A DNA stretch of 23,878 bases, taken from NCBI GenBank assembly GCA_041577935.1, contig JBFGIA010000028.1, positions 1 through 23,878 of the forward strand, written 5' to 3'. Position numbers and translations under genes: made by a program. Under the pieces are notes generated by a model. It worked only from the letters and a program-made list of their open reading frames with translations. It ran no database searches and was not told where the DNA came from. This document shows positions 1 through 7,505 of this stretch, in pieces. Position 1 is the stretch's first letter. Every line of letters begins with the position of its first letter. Source of the stretch: CAMYLR01 sp041577935. GTDB lineage: Bacteria; Gemmatimonadota; Gemmatimonadetes; JACCXV01; JAHWKZ01.

Positions 1-771
1 ATCATAGACGTGAACGTCATTGGGCACGCCGGCTTCGCGGAGTGCCGTCACGAATTGCTCGACTTCGTCGGGCGGGATGCCACTATCCATCTCAGCAAAC
101 GTGCCGTAGATCTCGTGATCGATGCGGGCCAGCTCCACTGGGTCTGTGAGCAACTGACCGTAAAAGATCGCCGTGCCCTCGTGGTGCTCACCCCCGAGCG
201 CGTAGCTGAGCGCGATACCCCCACCAAAACACCAACCGATCGTGGCGACACCACCGGTGACATCGGGACGCGTGCGCAAAAAACGCTGGGCACCATCGAG
301 GTTCGCGATGACCGTCGCCATATCGCCACGGGCCTCGCGTACTAGCGCCATGTTCTCCTTACGGTTGCTGCCAGTGCGAGACCGATAGAGGTCGGCCGCC
401 AACGCCACGTACCCTTCTTCGGCGAGCGCATCTGCGACTTGCCGCACGCGATCGTTCAAACCGTCCCACTCGTGGATGAGGATCACGGCCGGATGTGGAC
501 CGTCTCCTGTCGGCACAGCGAGATAACCGGTGGTTTGAGAATCGGGCGCAAAGTACCGCACCGGTTCTCCGGTTGGTGGGGGCGCCATTCCGAGCAAAGC
601 CGCCGGCAACGAGTCACCCGTCGCGGCGATCTGCGCGGGTCGGGCGTCGACCGCTGGTCGGGTGTCATCCCCATCCGATTCCGATGCCGCGCTGCCGCAG
701 GCAGCGCAAGCCATCAGAGTCACGTTTACGACTAGACGTACCCACCGATTCCGGTATGAATCTTCGCGCAT
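1..771 (-). CDS. dienelactone hydrolase family lipoprotein (3' end outside window)
   Basis: Alpha/beta hydrolase of the dienelactone hydrolase (DLH) family, expected to hydrolyse a lactone or ester. The reading frame is open from the ATG at 771 to the window edge (257 codons). Seen: an N-terminal hydrophobic stretch followed by MACAAC, so Cys22 or Cys25 is a probable lipidation site; then the DLH motif HEWDG; then GWCFGGG with the nucleophilic Cys. The catalytic His would lie beyond position 1. The start is supported by AAGGAGG four bases upstream. It lies 18 nt downstream of the phzF-like gene on the same strand and is probably co-transcribed. Most DLH proteins are cytoplasmic, so a lipoprotein form acting outside the inner membrane is slightly unusual. 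The family call is firm; the substrate is unknown. Confidence 0.88.
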   Translation of the reverse strand, partial: MREDSYRNRWVRLVVNVTLMACAACGSAASESDGDDTRPAVDARPAQIAATGDSLPAALLGMAPPPTGEPVRYFAPDSQTTGYLAVPTGDGPHPAVILIHEWDGLNDRVRQVADALAEEGYVALAADLYRSRTGSNRKENMALVREARGDMATVIANLDGAQRFLRTRPDVTGGVATIGWCFGGGIALSYALGGEHHEGTAIFYGQLLTDPVELARIDHEIYGTFAEMDSGIPPDEVEQFVTALREAGVPNDVHVYD

Positions 772-789
772 CGTGCCTCCTTGTCTCAA

Positions 790-1590
790 CTAGCGGAGCA
801 ACTCTCCCCGCAACACCGTTACCGCTTGCCCGCTGAGAATCACGCGATCACCGGCCAGTCGCGCGCGAACGATACCACCCCGGGTCGAAGCTTGATAGCC
901 CACCAGATCCTCCGAACCGAGCTTCGGTGACCAGTACGGTGCTAACGCGCAATGCGCTGAGCCGGTAACCGGGTCTTCATCGATCCCGTAACGAGGAACG
1001 AAGAACCGGGATACGAAATGGTGCTCCTCGCTACTCGCCCTAGCGGTGACGATCGTTCCCCGCGCCTTGACGGTTGCCAAGCGCCGGAAATCGGGGTCGA
1101 GACCCCTGACCTGGGCCTCACTCTCAACCTCGACCAGGTAATCTTGCTGCTCGCTCTTGCCGACGAACAGGGGCTCGACACCGAGTGCAGCGAGCAGACC
1201 CGGTGGCGGCTGGGTCATCACGGCGGGAGTGGCTGGAAAGTCGAGCTCGATCCAATCGCCCGCGCGAGACGCCACCAGCTCGCCGCTCCGAGTCTGGAAT
1301 CGCACCGCGACCGACCGCTCGACAACGCCGCTCTCCCAGAGAACGTGTGCGCTGGCCAGCGTCGCGTGACCGCACAGATCGACTTCCCGCAAGGGTGAGA
1401 ACCAACGCAACCGATAGGTGGCGCCTTCGAGCCACAGAAACGCGGTCTCGGACAGATTCATCTCGGCCCCCACCGCCTGCATCCAGCCGGTGTCTGCCCG
1501 CTCTTTGAGCAGACACACCGCGGCCGGGTTCCCACCGTATGCGTGGCCTGAGAAGGCATCGACCTGATAGACGGGGATCGGCTCAATCAT
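790..1590 (-). CDS. PhzF family isomerase/epimerase-like protein
   Basis: 266-aa member of the PhzF/YHI9 family, which has a diaminopimelate-epimerase-like fold. Known members isomerise small carboxylic acids, but most homologues have no known substrate. Visible family motifs in order: VDAFSG with GGNPAAV (residues 10-25), SETAFL with the catalytic Glu48, CGHATLA (73-79, where DAP epimerase would have its first Cys) and DEDPVTGSAH near the C terminus. The frame is open upstream to 2127, but homology begins at the ATG at 1590 and the extension overlaps the divergent regulator, so 1590 is preferred. No strong Shine-Dalgarno sequence lies directly before this ATG; an AGGAG is 17 nt upstream. The phenazine pathway itself is not present, so the symbol phzF is not assigned. 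Confidence 0.88.
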   Translation of the reverse strand: MIEPIPVYQVDAFSGHAYGGNPAAVCLLKERADTGWMQAVGAEMNLSETAFLWLEGATYRLRWFSPLREVDLCGHATLASAHVLWESGVVERSVAVRFQTRSGELVASRAGDWIELDFPATPAVMTQPPPGLLAALGVEPLFVGKSEQQDYLVEVESEAQVRGLDPDFRRLATVKARGTIVTARASSEEHHFVSRFFVPRYGIDEDPVTGSAHCALAPYWSPKLGSEDLVGYQASTRGGIVRARLAGDRVILSGQAVTVLRGELLR

Positions 1591-1674
1591 GCGTTCAATG
1601 GTAGTCGCTCCTGGTGACGCGACAACTGGGCTGGTTTGACGGTCCCGACGCCCAAAGGCCACATTGATCAGGCG

Positions 1675-2355
1675 ATGGTCGACGACCCGATCCCTCAGAT
1701 CACGCCACCAATCGAGGACTATCTCAAGGCGATCTACACCATTGGTCGCGAGCGGGGCGAGCCGCGTGCCTCGACCTCGGCGATCGCCGCCCGGATGCAA
1801 GTCTCTGCTGCCTCGGCAACAAACATGATGCAAAAGCTGGCTGAGATGCGGCTCGTGGAATACACGCCTTACAAGGGCGTCCAACTCACGGTCGCGGGCG
1901 AAAAGATCGCCCTCGAAGTCGTTCGGCATCATCGGCTGATCGAGCTCTATCTGGCGGAAGCGCTGGGATACTCGTGGGACACCGTGCACGACGAGGCCGA
2001 GCGACTGGAGCACGTCATTAGCGAGGAGTTCGAGGATCGCATCGATGCGATGCTCGGCCATCCAACCACTGACCCCCACGGCGACCCGATCCCACCCAAG
2101 GAGGGCCGGCCACCTGAAGACGTTCACCGTCCATTGAACGAGGTCGCGACCGGAGACCGTGTGATCGTGCGTCGGGTTTCCGATCGTGACGGCGAGCTGC
2201 TACGCTCACTGTCATCGCTCAATCTCGTACCAGGCGCTCGCATCACGATTGTCGAACGCGCTGGCTATGGCGGTAGCATCACGCTCGAGCGCGACGGCGA
2301 AACCGTCGCCATCGACGAACGGCTGGCCAGCAAGGTGTTCGTCGAACCGGCATGA
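1675..2355 (+). CDS. DtxR/MntR family metal-dependent transcriptional repressor
   Basis: Metal-responsive repressor of about 226 aa. Order of parts: N-terminal winged helix (EDYLKAIYTI then SAIAARMQVSAASATNMMQKL), metal-binding and dimerisation domain (HHRLIELYL, EAERLEHVISEE, LGHPTTDPHGDPIP), and a C-terminal SH3/FeoA-like domain (about residues 155-225). Known relatives repress Fe or Mn uptake genes when metal-bound. Ligand positions look MntR-like: Asp15 where DtxR has Met10, and Glu in place of DtxR Cys102 (EAERLEH against EACRWEH). The ATG at 1675 gives the usual family length; an in-frame TTG at 1636 would add 13 residues, and neither has a clear ribosome binding site. It overlaps the next gene by 4 nt (ATGA), so it is probably co-expressed with the FeoA-domain protein. 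Confidence 0.9.
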   Translation: MVDDPIPQITPPIEDYLKAIYTIGRERGEPRASTSAIAARMQVSAASATNMMQKLAEMRLVEYTPYKGVQLTVAGEKIALEVVRHHRLIELYLAEALGYSWDTVHDEAERLEHVISEEFEDRIDAMLGHPTTDPHGDPIPPKEGRPPEDVHRPLNEVATGDRVIVRRVSDRDGELLRSLSSLNLVPGARITIVERAGYGGSITLERDGETVAIDERLASKVFVEPA

Positions 2356-2597
2356 CCGTCGAGTTCCCACTCCATTTCATGGTCGAAGGCGAAAAGGGCC
2401 GCGTGGTCGGTATTCGCTGGCGCGAACAGGACGTAGCTGACCGACTGGCCGAGATGGGTTTCGAGAGGGGTGTCGCCTTCGAGGTCGTGGCCCACGATCC
2501 CGAGCGTGGTATCACCGTCCGGCTCGACGACCGTGACCTGTCGCTGGTTCCGTGGTTAGCACCGGTGATCTACGCGACCGAGGAGCCTCCCGACTGA
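2352..2597 (+). CDS. FeoA-domain protein (stand-alone)
   Basis: 81-aa protein made essentially of one SH3-like FeoA domain, as shown by VADRLAEMGFERGVAFEVVAHDP followed by beta strands ending in ISLVPWLA-type sequence (here LSLVPWLAPVIY). FeoA normally supports the ferrous iron permease FeoB at the inner membrane. No feoB is present in this window; the partner gene upstream is a metal repressor instead. The start ATG overlaps the repressor stop as ATGA, which indicates translational coupling. It may help the repressor sense metal, or serve a FeoB encoded elsewhere; both are inference. It is only 8 nt from the convergent adenosyltransferase gene, with no room for a separate terminator. Confidence 0.8.
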   Translation: MTVEFPLHFMVEGEKGRVVGIRWREQDVADRLAEMGFERGVAFEVVAHDPERGITVRLDDRDLSLVPWLAPVIYATEEPPD

Positions 2598-2605
2598 CGG
2601 GCTCG

Positions 2606-3142
2606 CTACCAAGTCGGCTCGACAACTCCGGCACGGTGGTTCACGTACCGGGCACACACGAACAAGTAATCGCTCAACCGATTGATGTAGGGTAGAATCG
2701 TCCCCGGTAAATCATCCGCCTGAAGTGTTACGATCGCCCGCTCCGTGCGCCGACAGACGGTACGCGCGACGTGGAGGTAGGCGGCGGGTGGACAACCACC
2801 CGGCAACACAAACGCTTCGAGCGGCGACAGTTCATCTTGCCACGCGTCGATCTGGTGCTCCAACGACTCGACCCTATCAGCGGCGAGATCGAACTTCGAC
2901 CGCTTGCGACGGTCGGGGTTGGGCGTAGCCAGGATCGCCCCCACCACGAAGAGATCTTGCTGCACCCGCTCGAGGGCCGCGGACACCCCCTCGTCGATAC
3001 AATGAGAGCGGGCTACGCCGAGCCATGCGTTGAGCTCGTCCACGTCGCCGTACGCCGCAACACGCAAATCGCTCTTCGCGACTCGGCCACCCCCGAACAA
3101 CGCGGTACCACCGTCGTCTCCAGTTTTCGTATAGATCTTCAT
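2606..3142 (-). CDS. PduO-type ATP:cob(I)alamin adenosyltransferase
   Basis: 178-aa enzyme that transfers the 5'-deoxyadenosyl group of ATP to cob(I)alamin, making coenzyme B12. Seen: the N-terminal ATP-binding signature TKTGDDGGTALFGGGRVAKSD-type sequence (residues 4-24), then DVDELNAWLG, and C-terminal RTVCRRTER and NRLSDYLFVCARY, all typical of the PduO/MMAB class (usual length 180-190 aa). It is the last gene of a minus-strand group: its ATG at 3142 overlaps the ygfZ stop by 4 nt. No B12 synthesis or B12-dependent mutase gene is in the window, so it may serve salvage or a mutase elsewhere. The family call is strong; the symbol is withheld because the names pduO, cobO and MMAB are used inconsistently. 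Confidence 0.93.
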   Translation of the reverse strand: MKIYTKTGDDGGTALFGGGRVAKSDLRVAAYGDVDELNAWLGVARSHCIDEGVSAALERVQQDLFVVGAILATPNPDRRKRSKFDLAADRVESLEHQIDAWQDELSPLEAFVLPGGCPPAAYLHVARTVCRRTERAIVTLQADDLPGTILPYINRLSDYLFVCARYVNHRAGVVEPTW

Positions 3143-4131
3143 GCCTTGACCGTCGTCATCGGAAGATCGACGACTTCTGCCACCAACTGGCCACCGCCGA
3201 GCTGCGTGCCGGTCTCACAGTAGTCCCGGTGGACGAACGCGAGCGCAACCGAGCCCAGCTCGGGGCTGACCCCGGCGGCTGTAATCCGCGCCACGCCCGC
3301 CTTGTCGTCACCATCGAGCAGCGTGCCCGGAGGTGGGGGTCGATCGGCCTCCAGGCGTAGCCCGCGCAACTGCTTGGCCGGTCGGCCGCGAGCCCACAGT
3401 CGGGCGACAACTTCCTGGCCCGGATAACACCCCTTGTCATGACTGACGGCGTTCTCGGTTGGCGCTTCGAGCGGAATCGTCTCCTCGGTCAACTCGCGAC
3501 CGAAGGCAGCGATTCCGGCTTCAATTTGGAGCACTGTCCACGCCTCATCGTCGCCCCCGATCGCCCCGGCATCGATCAGCGCGTTCTTGACTGCCTCTTC
3601 TCCGGAACTCGGCGCCCATACGCGAAAACCGACCTCTCCGGTATCCGTCCAGCGAACGACGCGTACCGCGTTCGATCCGATCACAACTTCGATGTGTGAA
3701 CCGACAGGATCGGCCGGGAGGGTCGCCCCCGAACGGGTCAGGATCTCGCCGCTCAGTGGCCCCTGAAGCGATGCGATCGACCACGCATCGCCGTGATTGC
3801 AAAACTCGACATCCTGACCGAAGTAATAGCGTTGCAGTAGCGCTTCAACCGTCGAAGCGCAGCCGCCTTCGCAATCCAGCCACAGCGCGTCCTCGGTGGC
3901 TGCCACGAGAAAGTCGGCCAAGACACGACCTTTGGTCGGGTTCAGCATGAAAGCGCGCGCGGCTTCGCCCGGTGTCAACCCGGCGACGCGGTTTGTACAG
4001 AGATTTTCTAGATACTCCTCGCGTTCTGATCCGGTGACTTCGATCAGCTCGTTGTCAGGACGCGGAAACCAAGCCGCGCTCTCGCGCACAGCCCGGTACG
4101 GTGTGTGCCGCTGCGGAACGCCGCCGTCCAT
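3139..4131 (-). CDS. ygfZ: YgfZ/GcvT-like folate-binding protein
   Basis: 330-aa protein of the YgfZ family, a GcvT-like folate-binding fold that in E. coli and mitochondria (IBA57) supports maturation or repair of Fe-S enzymes. The diagnostic motif KGCYPGQE is present at residues 233-240, including the essential Cys235; upstream are the GcvT-like segments LCTNRVAGLTPGEAARAFML and NPTKGRVLADFL. The frame is open to 4212, but homology starts near residue 15 of the protein beginning at 4131. That ATG lies 5 nt after the upstream lipoprotein stop, suggesting translational coupling in the order lipoprotein, ygfZ, adenosyltransferase. A role in Fe-S maintenance fits the many Fe-S proteins encoded here (GlcF, the Rrf2 regulator, the cytochrome b-ferredoxin fusion), but that link is inference. 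Confidence 0.9.
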   Translation of the reverse strand: MDGGVPQRHTPYRAVRESAAWFPRPDNELIEVTGSEREEYLENLCTNRVAGLTPGEAARAFMLNPTKGRVLADFLVAATEDALWLDCEGGCASTVEALLQRYYFGQDVEFCNHGDAWSIASLQGPLSGEILTRSGATLPADPVGSHIEVVIGSNAVRVVRWTDTGEVGFRVWAPSSGEEAVKNALIDAGAIGGDDEAWTVLQIEAGIAAFGRELTEETIPLEAPTENAVSHDKGCYPGQEVVARLWARGRPAKQLRGLRLEADRPPPPGTLLDGDDKAGVARITAAGVSPELGSVALAFVHRDYCETGTQLGGGQLVAEVVDLPMTTVKA

Positions 4132-4136
4132 GGCGA

Positions 4137-4655
4137 TCAGGGGTTGGCAGGTGCCAGGGTGAGCTCCAGCCCATCGGATCCAAGCGTGATGGGTTCGCTC
4201 GCCGCGCGCCAATCGCCCGGCCCCTCCGTCATTGCGTTGCCGTCACTGTCGAGGCGCGCAACGACTCTCACTTGGTCGGGAAACTCGACCCCGGCGATCA
4301 TCGCATCTTGCCGGCCGATCGCGAACGCGAACGGGAAGCGGACGCGTTGGTGGCGTTGGACCGCCAACGGCGGTCCGCCTTCGCCTTCGGCTCGACGGAT
4401 GAAGAGGAACAGCACTCCGTCGCCAGTGACGCCCGCGTCCGGTGGCAAGACGATTTTGCCTCGCAGTTCGTCGCCGGCTGCGCTCGCCGGTGGGGTCTGC
4501 GCTCCGGTTGCGCTCAGCGCGGGCGGCAATCCGCTTTCAGAAACGAGCGGCCGATCCCGAGCTTCTGTAGCGAACTCCTCCTCGGGTGTGACGCGCTGAC
4601 TACAGGCGACGATCACGAGCCCGACGACCATGAATGATTTGAGCGCCAATCGCAT
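4137..4655 (-). CDS. lipoprotein with CcmI C-terminal-like domain
   Basis: 172-aa predicted lipoprotein. The N terminus has a hydrophobic segment ending in VVAC, so Cys18 is the likely lipidated residue. After a low-complexity linker (about 20-62), residues 65-170 resemble the C-terminal periplasmic domain of cytochrome c biogenesis protein CcmI/CcmH: a strand like LFLFIRRAEG, then GGPPLAVQRHQ, then FPFAFAIGRQDAMIAG, then VRVVARLDSDGNAMTEGPGD. In CcmI that domain chaperones apocytochrome c. Here it is stand-alone, with none of the TPR repeats or other ccm genes nearby. It heads the minus-strand group with ygfZ and the adenosyltransferase. The domain resemblance is by recalled motif pattern and is moderately confident; the function is inferred. 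Confidence 0.72.
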   Translation of the reverse strand: MRLALKSFMVVGLVIVACSQRVTPEEEFATEARDRPLVSESGLPPALSATGAQTPPASAAGDELRGKIVLPPDAGVTGDGVLFLFIRRAEGEGGPPLAVQRHQRVRFPFAFAIGRQDAMIAGVEFPDQVRVVARLDSDGNAMTEGPGDWRAASEPITLGSDGLELTLAPANP

Positions 4656-4689
4656 GGCCGATAGTCTACGATTTCGCTATATAAATCGC
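4656..4689. promoter_or_regulatory. compact divergent promoter region, TATA-rich
   Basis: Only 34 nt separate the divergent ATGs at 4655 and 4690. The gap holds a single AT-rich block, tatataaat at 4678-4686, in otherwise GC-rich DNA. Read rightward, a -10 element at 4680-4685 (TATAAA) would start transcription at about the glcD ATG, giving a leaderless or nearly leaderless mRNA; no Shine-Dalgarno sequence precedes that ATG. Read leftward, TATATA would suit the lipoprotein gene. No good -35 was found in either direction, so this is tentative. Confidence 0.35.
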
Positions 4690-6129
4690 ATGCTCACCGA
4701 TCGCGTGCTCGCGGGCCTCGCGGAGACGACGTCGCCGGCTCGCGTGTTGACCGCGCGCGAAGACCTCCTCACGTATGCCGCCGACGCCACCCCGCTGCAC
4801 CGGTGTGTACCCGAGGCGGTCGTCATCCCCCGCGATACAGAACAGGTGTCCCGCATCGTCAAGCTCGCCAACGAAGAGGGGTTCGCGCTCATTCCGCGCG
4901 GGGCCGGAACGGGCCTGTCGGCCGGAGCCGTGCCGACCACGGATAGCGTAGTCATGCTTTTCCCATCGTGGAACCGGATCGTCGAGGTCGATTCGGTCAA
5001 CCACACGGCATGGGTGGAACCCGGGGTGATTACCGCCGATCTACATGCCGCCGTCGAACCGTACGGCTTGTTCTATCCTCCCGATCCGGGCTCGATGCGG
5101 ATCTGCACGCTCGGTGGCAACGTGGCCGAAAACGCCGGCGGGCTTCGCGGTCTCAAGTACGGTGTCACAAAGGATTACGTCATGGGTCTCGAAGCAGTCT
5201 TGCCGACCGGCGAGTTCCTGTCGTTGGGTGGCAAGTCCATCAAGGACGTTTCCGGATACAATCTGCTGGATCTATTGGTCGGCAGTGAGGGCACGCTGGC
5301 GATCTTCACCAAGATCCTCGTGCGGCTGGTGCCCAAGCCCCAGTCGACGCGCACGATCCTCGCTTCATTCGACTCAGTCGGCGCAGCGGGTCAAACGGTC
5401 ACCGCGATTCTCGCAACCGGGATCGTGCCCGCGACGCTCGAGTTTCTCGACCAAGTCACGATCCGGGCCGTGGAGTCATTCGCCGGGCTCGGACTGCCTG
5501 CCGACTTGGCGGCGCTACTGTTGATTGAGGTCGACGGACGAGCCCACGCTGTTGCCGAAGACGCCGACTTGGTAGACCGAATCTGCCGGCAACAGGGTGC
5601 ACGGGAGGTGCGCACCGCTTCCAATGCTGACGAAGCAGAAGATTTGCGGGCTGCGCGACGAGCATCGTTTACCGCCCTGGCACGAATCGGCCCGACCACG
5701 ATTCTCGAGGACGTCGCCGTACCGCGTAGCGCAGTGGCATCGATGCTCGTTCGCATCGAGGACATCGCCGCTCAGCATCAGCTTCAGATCGGCGTGTTCG
5801 GGCACGCCGGCGACGGCAACTTGCACCCCACCTGCATCACTGATGCCCGCGATGCCGAAGCGATCGTCCGCGCCGAGGCCGCACTGGAAGAGATCTTCGA
5901 CGCCGCGGTGACATTAGGCGGAACGATTACCGGCGAGCACGGAGTTGGGCTTGCAAAACGGAAGTTCTTGGAGCGCCACACAGCGTACCCAGCGCTCCGT
6001 TTCATGCGTCAGATCAAAGCCATACTCGACCCCAATCAGGTGTTGAATCCGGGCAAAGTGTTGGCTCAATCCGCACGTTGTGAACATCCGCCGCTCGGGC
6101 ATCCAGCCTACGAGGAGGCGCTCGCCTGA
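4690..6129 (+). CDS. glcD: FAD-linked oxidase, glycolate oxidase subunit GlcD-like
   Basis: 479-aa flavoprotein of the FAD-binding type 4 (PCMH) family, related to GlcD and D-lactate dehydrogenases, which oxidise 2-hydroxy acids such as glycolate or D-lactate. Seen: FAD-binding loop PRGAGTGLSAGAVPT, then GNVAENAGGLRGLKYGVTKD, then YNLLDLLVGSEGTLA, and C-terminal domain motifs VFGHAGDGNLHP and GEHGVGLAKR, ending in NPGK. Length matches the family. The frame is open to an ATG at 4630, but homology and the divergent neighbour favour the ATG at 4690. It is followed at once by the Fe-S partner gene; no GlcE subunit is present, as in many two-subunit GlcDF systems. The exact substrate (glycolate or lactate) cannot be decided from sequence alone. 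Confidence 0.9.
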   Translation: MLTDRVLAGLAETTSPARVLTAREDLLTYAADATPLHRCVPEAVVIPRDTEQVSRIVKLANEEGFALIPRGAGTGLSAGAVPTTDSVVMLFPSWNRIVEVDSVNHTAWVEPGVITADLHAAVEPYGLFYPPDPGSMRICTLGGNVAENAGGLRGLKYGVTKDYVMGLEAVLPTGEFLSLGGKSIKDVSGYNLLDLLVGSEGTLAIFTKILVRLVPKPQSTRTILASFDSVGAAGQTVTAILATGIVPATLEFLDQVTIRAVESFAGLGLPADLAALLLIEVDGRAHAVAEDADLVDRICRQQGAREVRTASNADEAEDLRAARRASFTALARIGPTTILEDVAVPRSAVASMLVRIEDIAAQHQLQIGVFGHAGDGNLHPTCITDARDAEAIVRAEAALEEIFDAAVTLGGTITGEHGVGLAKRKFLERHTAYPALRFMRQIKAILDPNQVLNPGKVLAQSARCEHPPLGHPAYEEALA

Positions 6130-6146
6130 AGGCCAACCACGCGCAG

Positions 6147-7505
6147 TTGGAACACGCCTTTCATCCGGATAGCGATCTGCTGGCGGCTTGCATTCAGTGC
6201 GGGTTCTGCTTGCCCTCTTGTCCGACTTTTGCGATGACGCCACGCGAGCGGGCCGGTCCGCGTGGCCGAATCACGCTCATGCGCGCCGCCGCGAGCGGTG
6301 AGATCGAGGTCGGCAGTCCCCCGTTCGCCGAGGCGATGTACTACTGCCTTGGATGCCGAGCCTGCGAAACCGCATGCCCAGCTGGGGTCGAGTTCGGGCG
6401 GTTACTCGAGGCGGCTCGGGCAGCGATCGACAACAGCAACGGGCGCGAACCGTGGCAACCAGAGCCGGCCCAGAGATGGCTTCTAGACCGCATCGTCGGC
6501 TACCCAACCCGACTGCGGTGGACCGCACGATCGGTGCGGTTCCATCAGCGCATGCTATCAAAGCGCGGTTGGTGGCGACGGTGGGTTACAAACCGATTTC
6601 CAGACCTCCACCCACTCGAGTCGCTGACACCCGAGGTTCCGCGTCAAGGCCGCCGCTGGCGAATGCCAACCATGCTCGGGCCTTCTGATGTCGTAACAAA
6701 CGGTGATGCTCCGTCGGTGCGTGGGACAGTGGCGCTTCACCCCGGCTGTGTGCAGTCGGTGTTTTTGCCTGACATCAACGCCGACACCGCTCAAGTCTTG
6801 GCTTACAACGCGTGGCAGGTCGTGGTGCCCACAGGGTTTCGGTGCTGCGGCGCACTGCACGCTCACTATGGCCAGCCGCACGTGGCTCGCTCGCTGGCGC
6901 GCAACAACATCCTGGCGTTCGAAGCGTCAAATGCCCCCCGTTTGATCTCCAACGCCGCCGGGTGCGGCGCCCACATGAAGGCGTACGGACAGCTTTTGGC
7001 TGCGGATCAGGGCTGGGCAAGACGCGCCGAGAGGCTCGCCGCCGCAGTGGTAGATGTCACCGAGTACTTGGTCGATCGCGGGGTGCGCCGACCGCGTCGC
7101 CCGCTCGGCCTGAAGGCGACGTATCACGACGCGTGCCATTTGATCCATGGCCAACGAGTAGTCGAGGCACCGCGGCTCCTTCTGCGCTCGATCCCCGGAA
7201 TCGATCTGGCACCGCTCCCCGAATCGACGTGGTGCTGCGGGTCAGCCGGTTTGTACAACGTGACGCACCCCGAAGCAGCAGCCAAGCTCCAGCAGAGGAA
7301 GGTCGGCCATATTCTGACCACCGGTGCCGAGCTGGTCGTGACAGGCAATCCAGGCTGCACGTTTCAGATCGCGGCTGGACTGCGCGCGGCCGGCTCACCG
7401 GTGCGGGTGGTCCACCCCGCGACCGTGCTGCGCATCGCCTACGAGCTACCGCCGCTGTTGCCGAGACGGCGTTGGCGCTCTACTCCATCCCCTCGGCCGA
7501 CGTAA
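6147..7505 (+). CDS. glcF: glycolate oxidase iron-sulfur subunit GlcF-like
   Basis: Fe-S partner of GlcD that passes electrons from the flavin towards the quinone pool. Two [4Fe-4S] motifs are seen: CIQCGFCLPSCP (residues 15-26) and CLGCRACETACP (67-78). Two CCG-type domains follow, each ending in a CCG cysteine cluster (GFRCCGALHAH and STWCCGSAGLY). Coordinates use the TTG at 6147, which has no ribosome binding site. The only other in-frame candidate is a CTG at 6126, which overlaps the glcD stop as CTGA and has GAGGAGG seven bases before it; that may be the true start and would add 7 residues. The last 26 nt overlap the convergent DUF1579 gene, so the basic C-terminal tail is antisense to that gene. 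Confidence 0.9.
   Translation: MEHAFHPDSDLLAACIQCGFCLPSCPTFAMTPRERAGPRGRITLMRAAASGEIEVGSPPFAEAMYYCLGCRACETACPAGVEFGRLLEAARAAIDNSNGREPWQPEPAQRWLLDRIVGYPTRLRWTARSVRFHQRMLSKRGWWRRWVTNRFPDLHPLESLTPEVPRQGRRWRMPTMLGPSDVVTNGDAPSVRGTVALHPGCVQSVFLPDINADTAQVLAYNAWQVVVPTGFRCCGALHAHYGQPHVARSLARNNILAFEASNAPRLISNAAGCGAHMKAYGQLLAADQGWARRAERLAAAVVDVTEYLVDRGVRRPRRPLGLKATYHDACHLIHGQRVVEAPRLLLRSIPGIDLAPLPESTWCCGSAGLYNVTHPEAAAKLQQRKVGHILTTGAELVVTGNPGCTFQIAAGLRAAGSPVRVVHPATVLRIAYELPPLLPRRRWRSTPSPRPT

Noticed and set aside
439..836. Plus-strand frames within the dienelactone hydrolase region
   Set aside because: They are opposite a clear hydrolase with catalytic motifs and contain no recognisable protein features.
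1591..2127. Upstream extension of the PhzF-like frame to 445 aa
   Set aside because: The extension has no PhzF homology, overlaps the metal repressor gene antisense, and the family's N-terminal motif starts right after the ATG at 1590.
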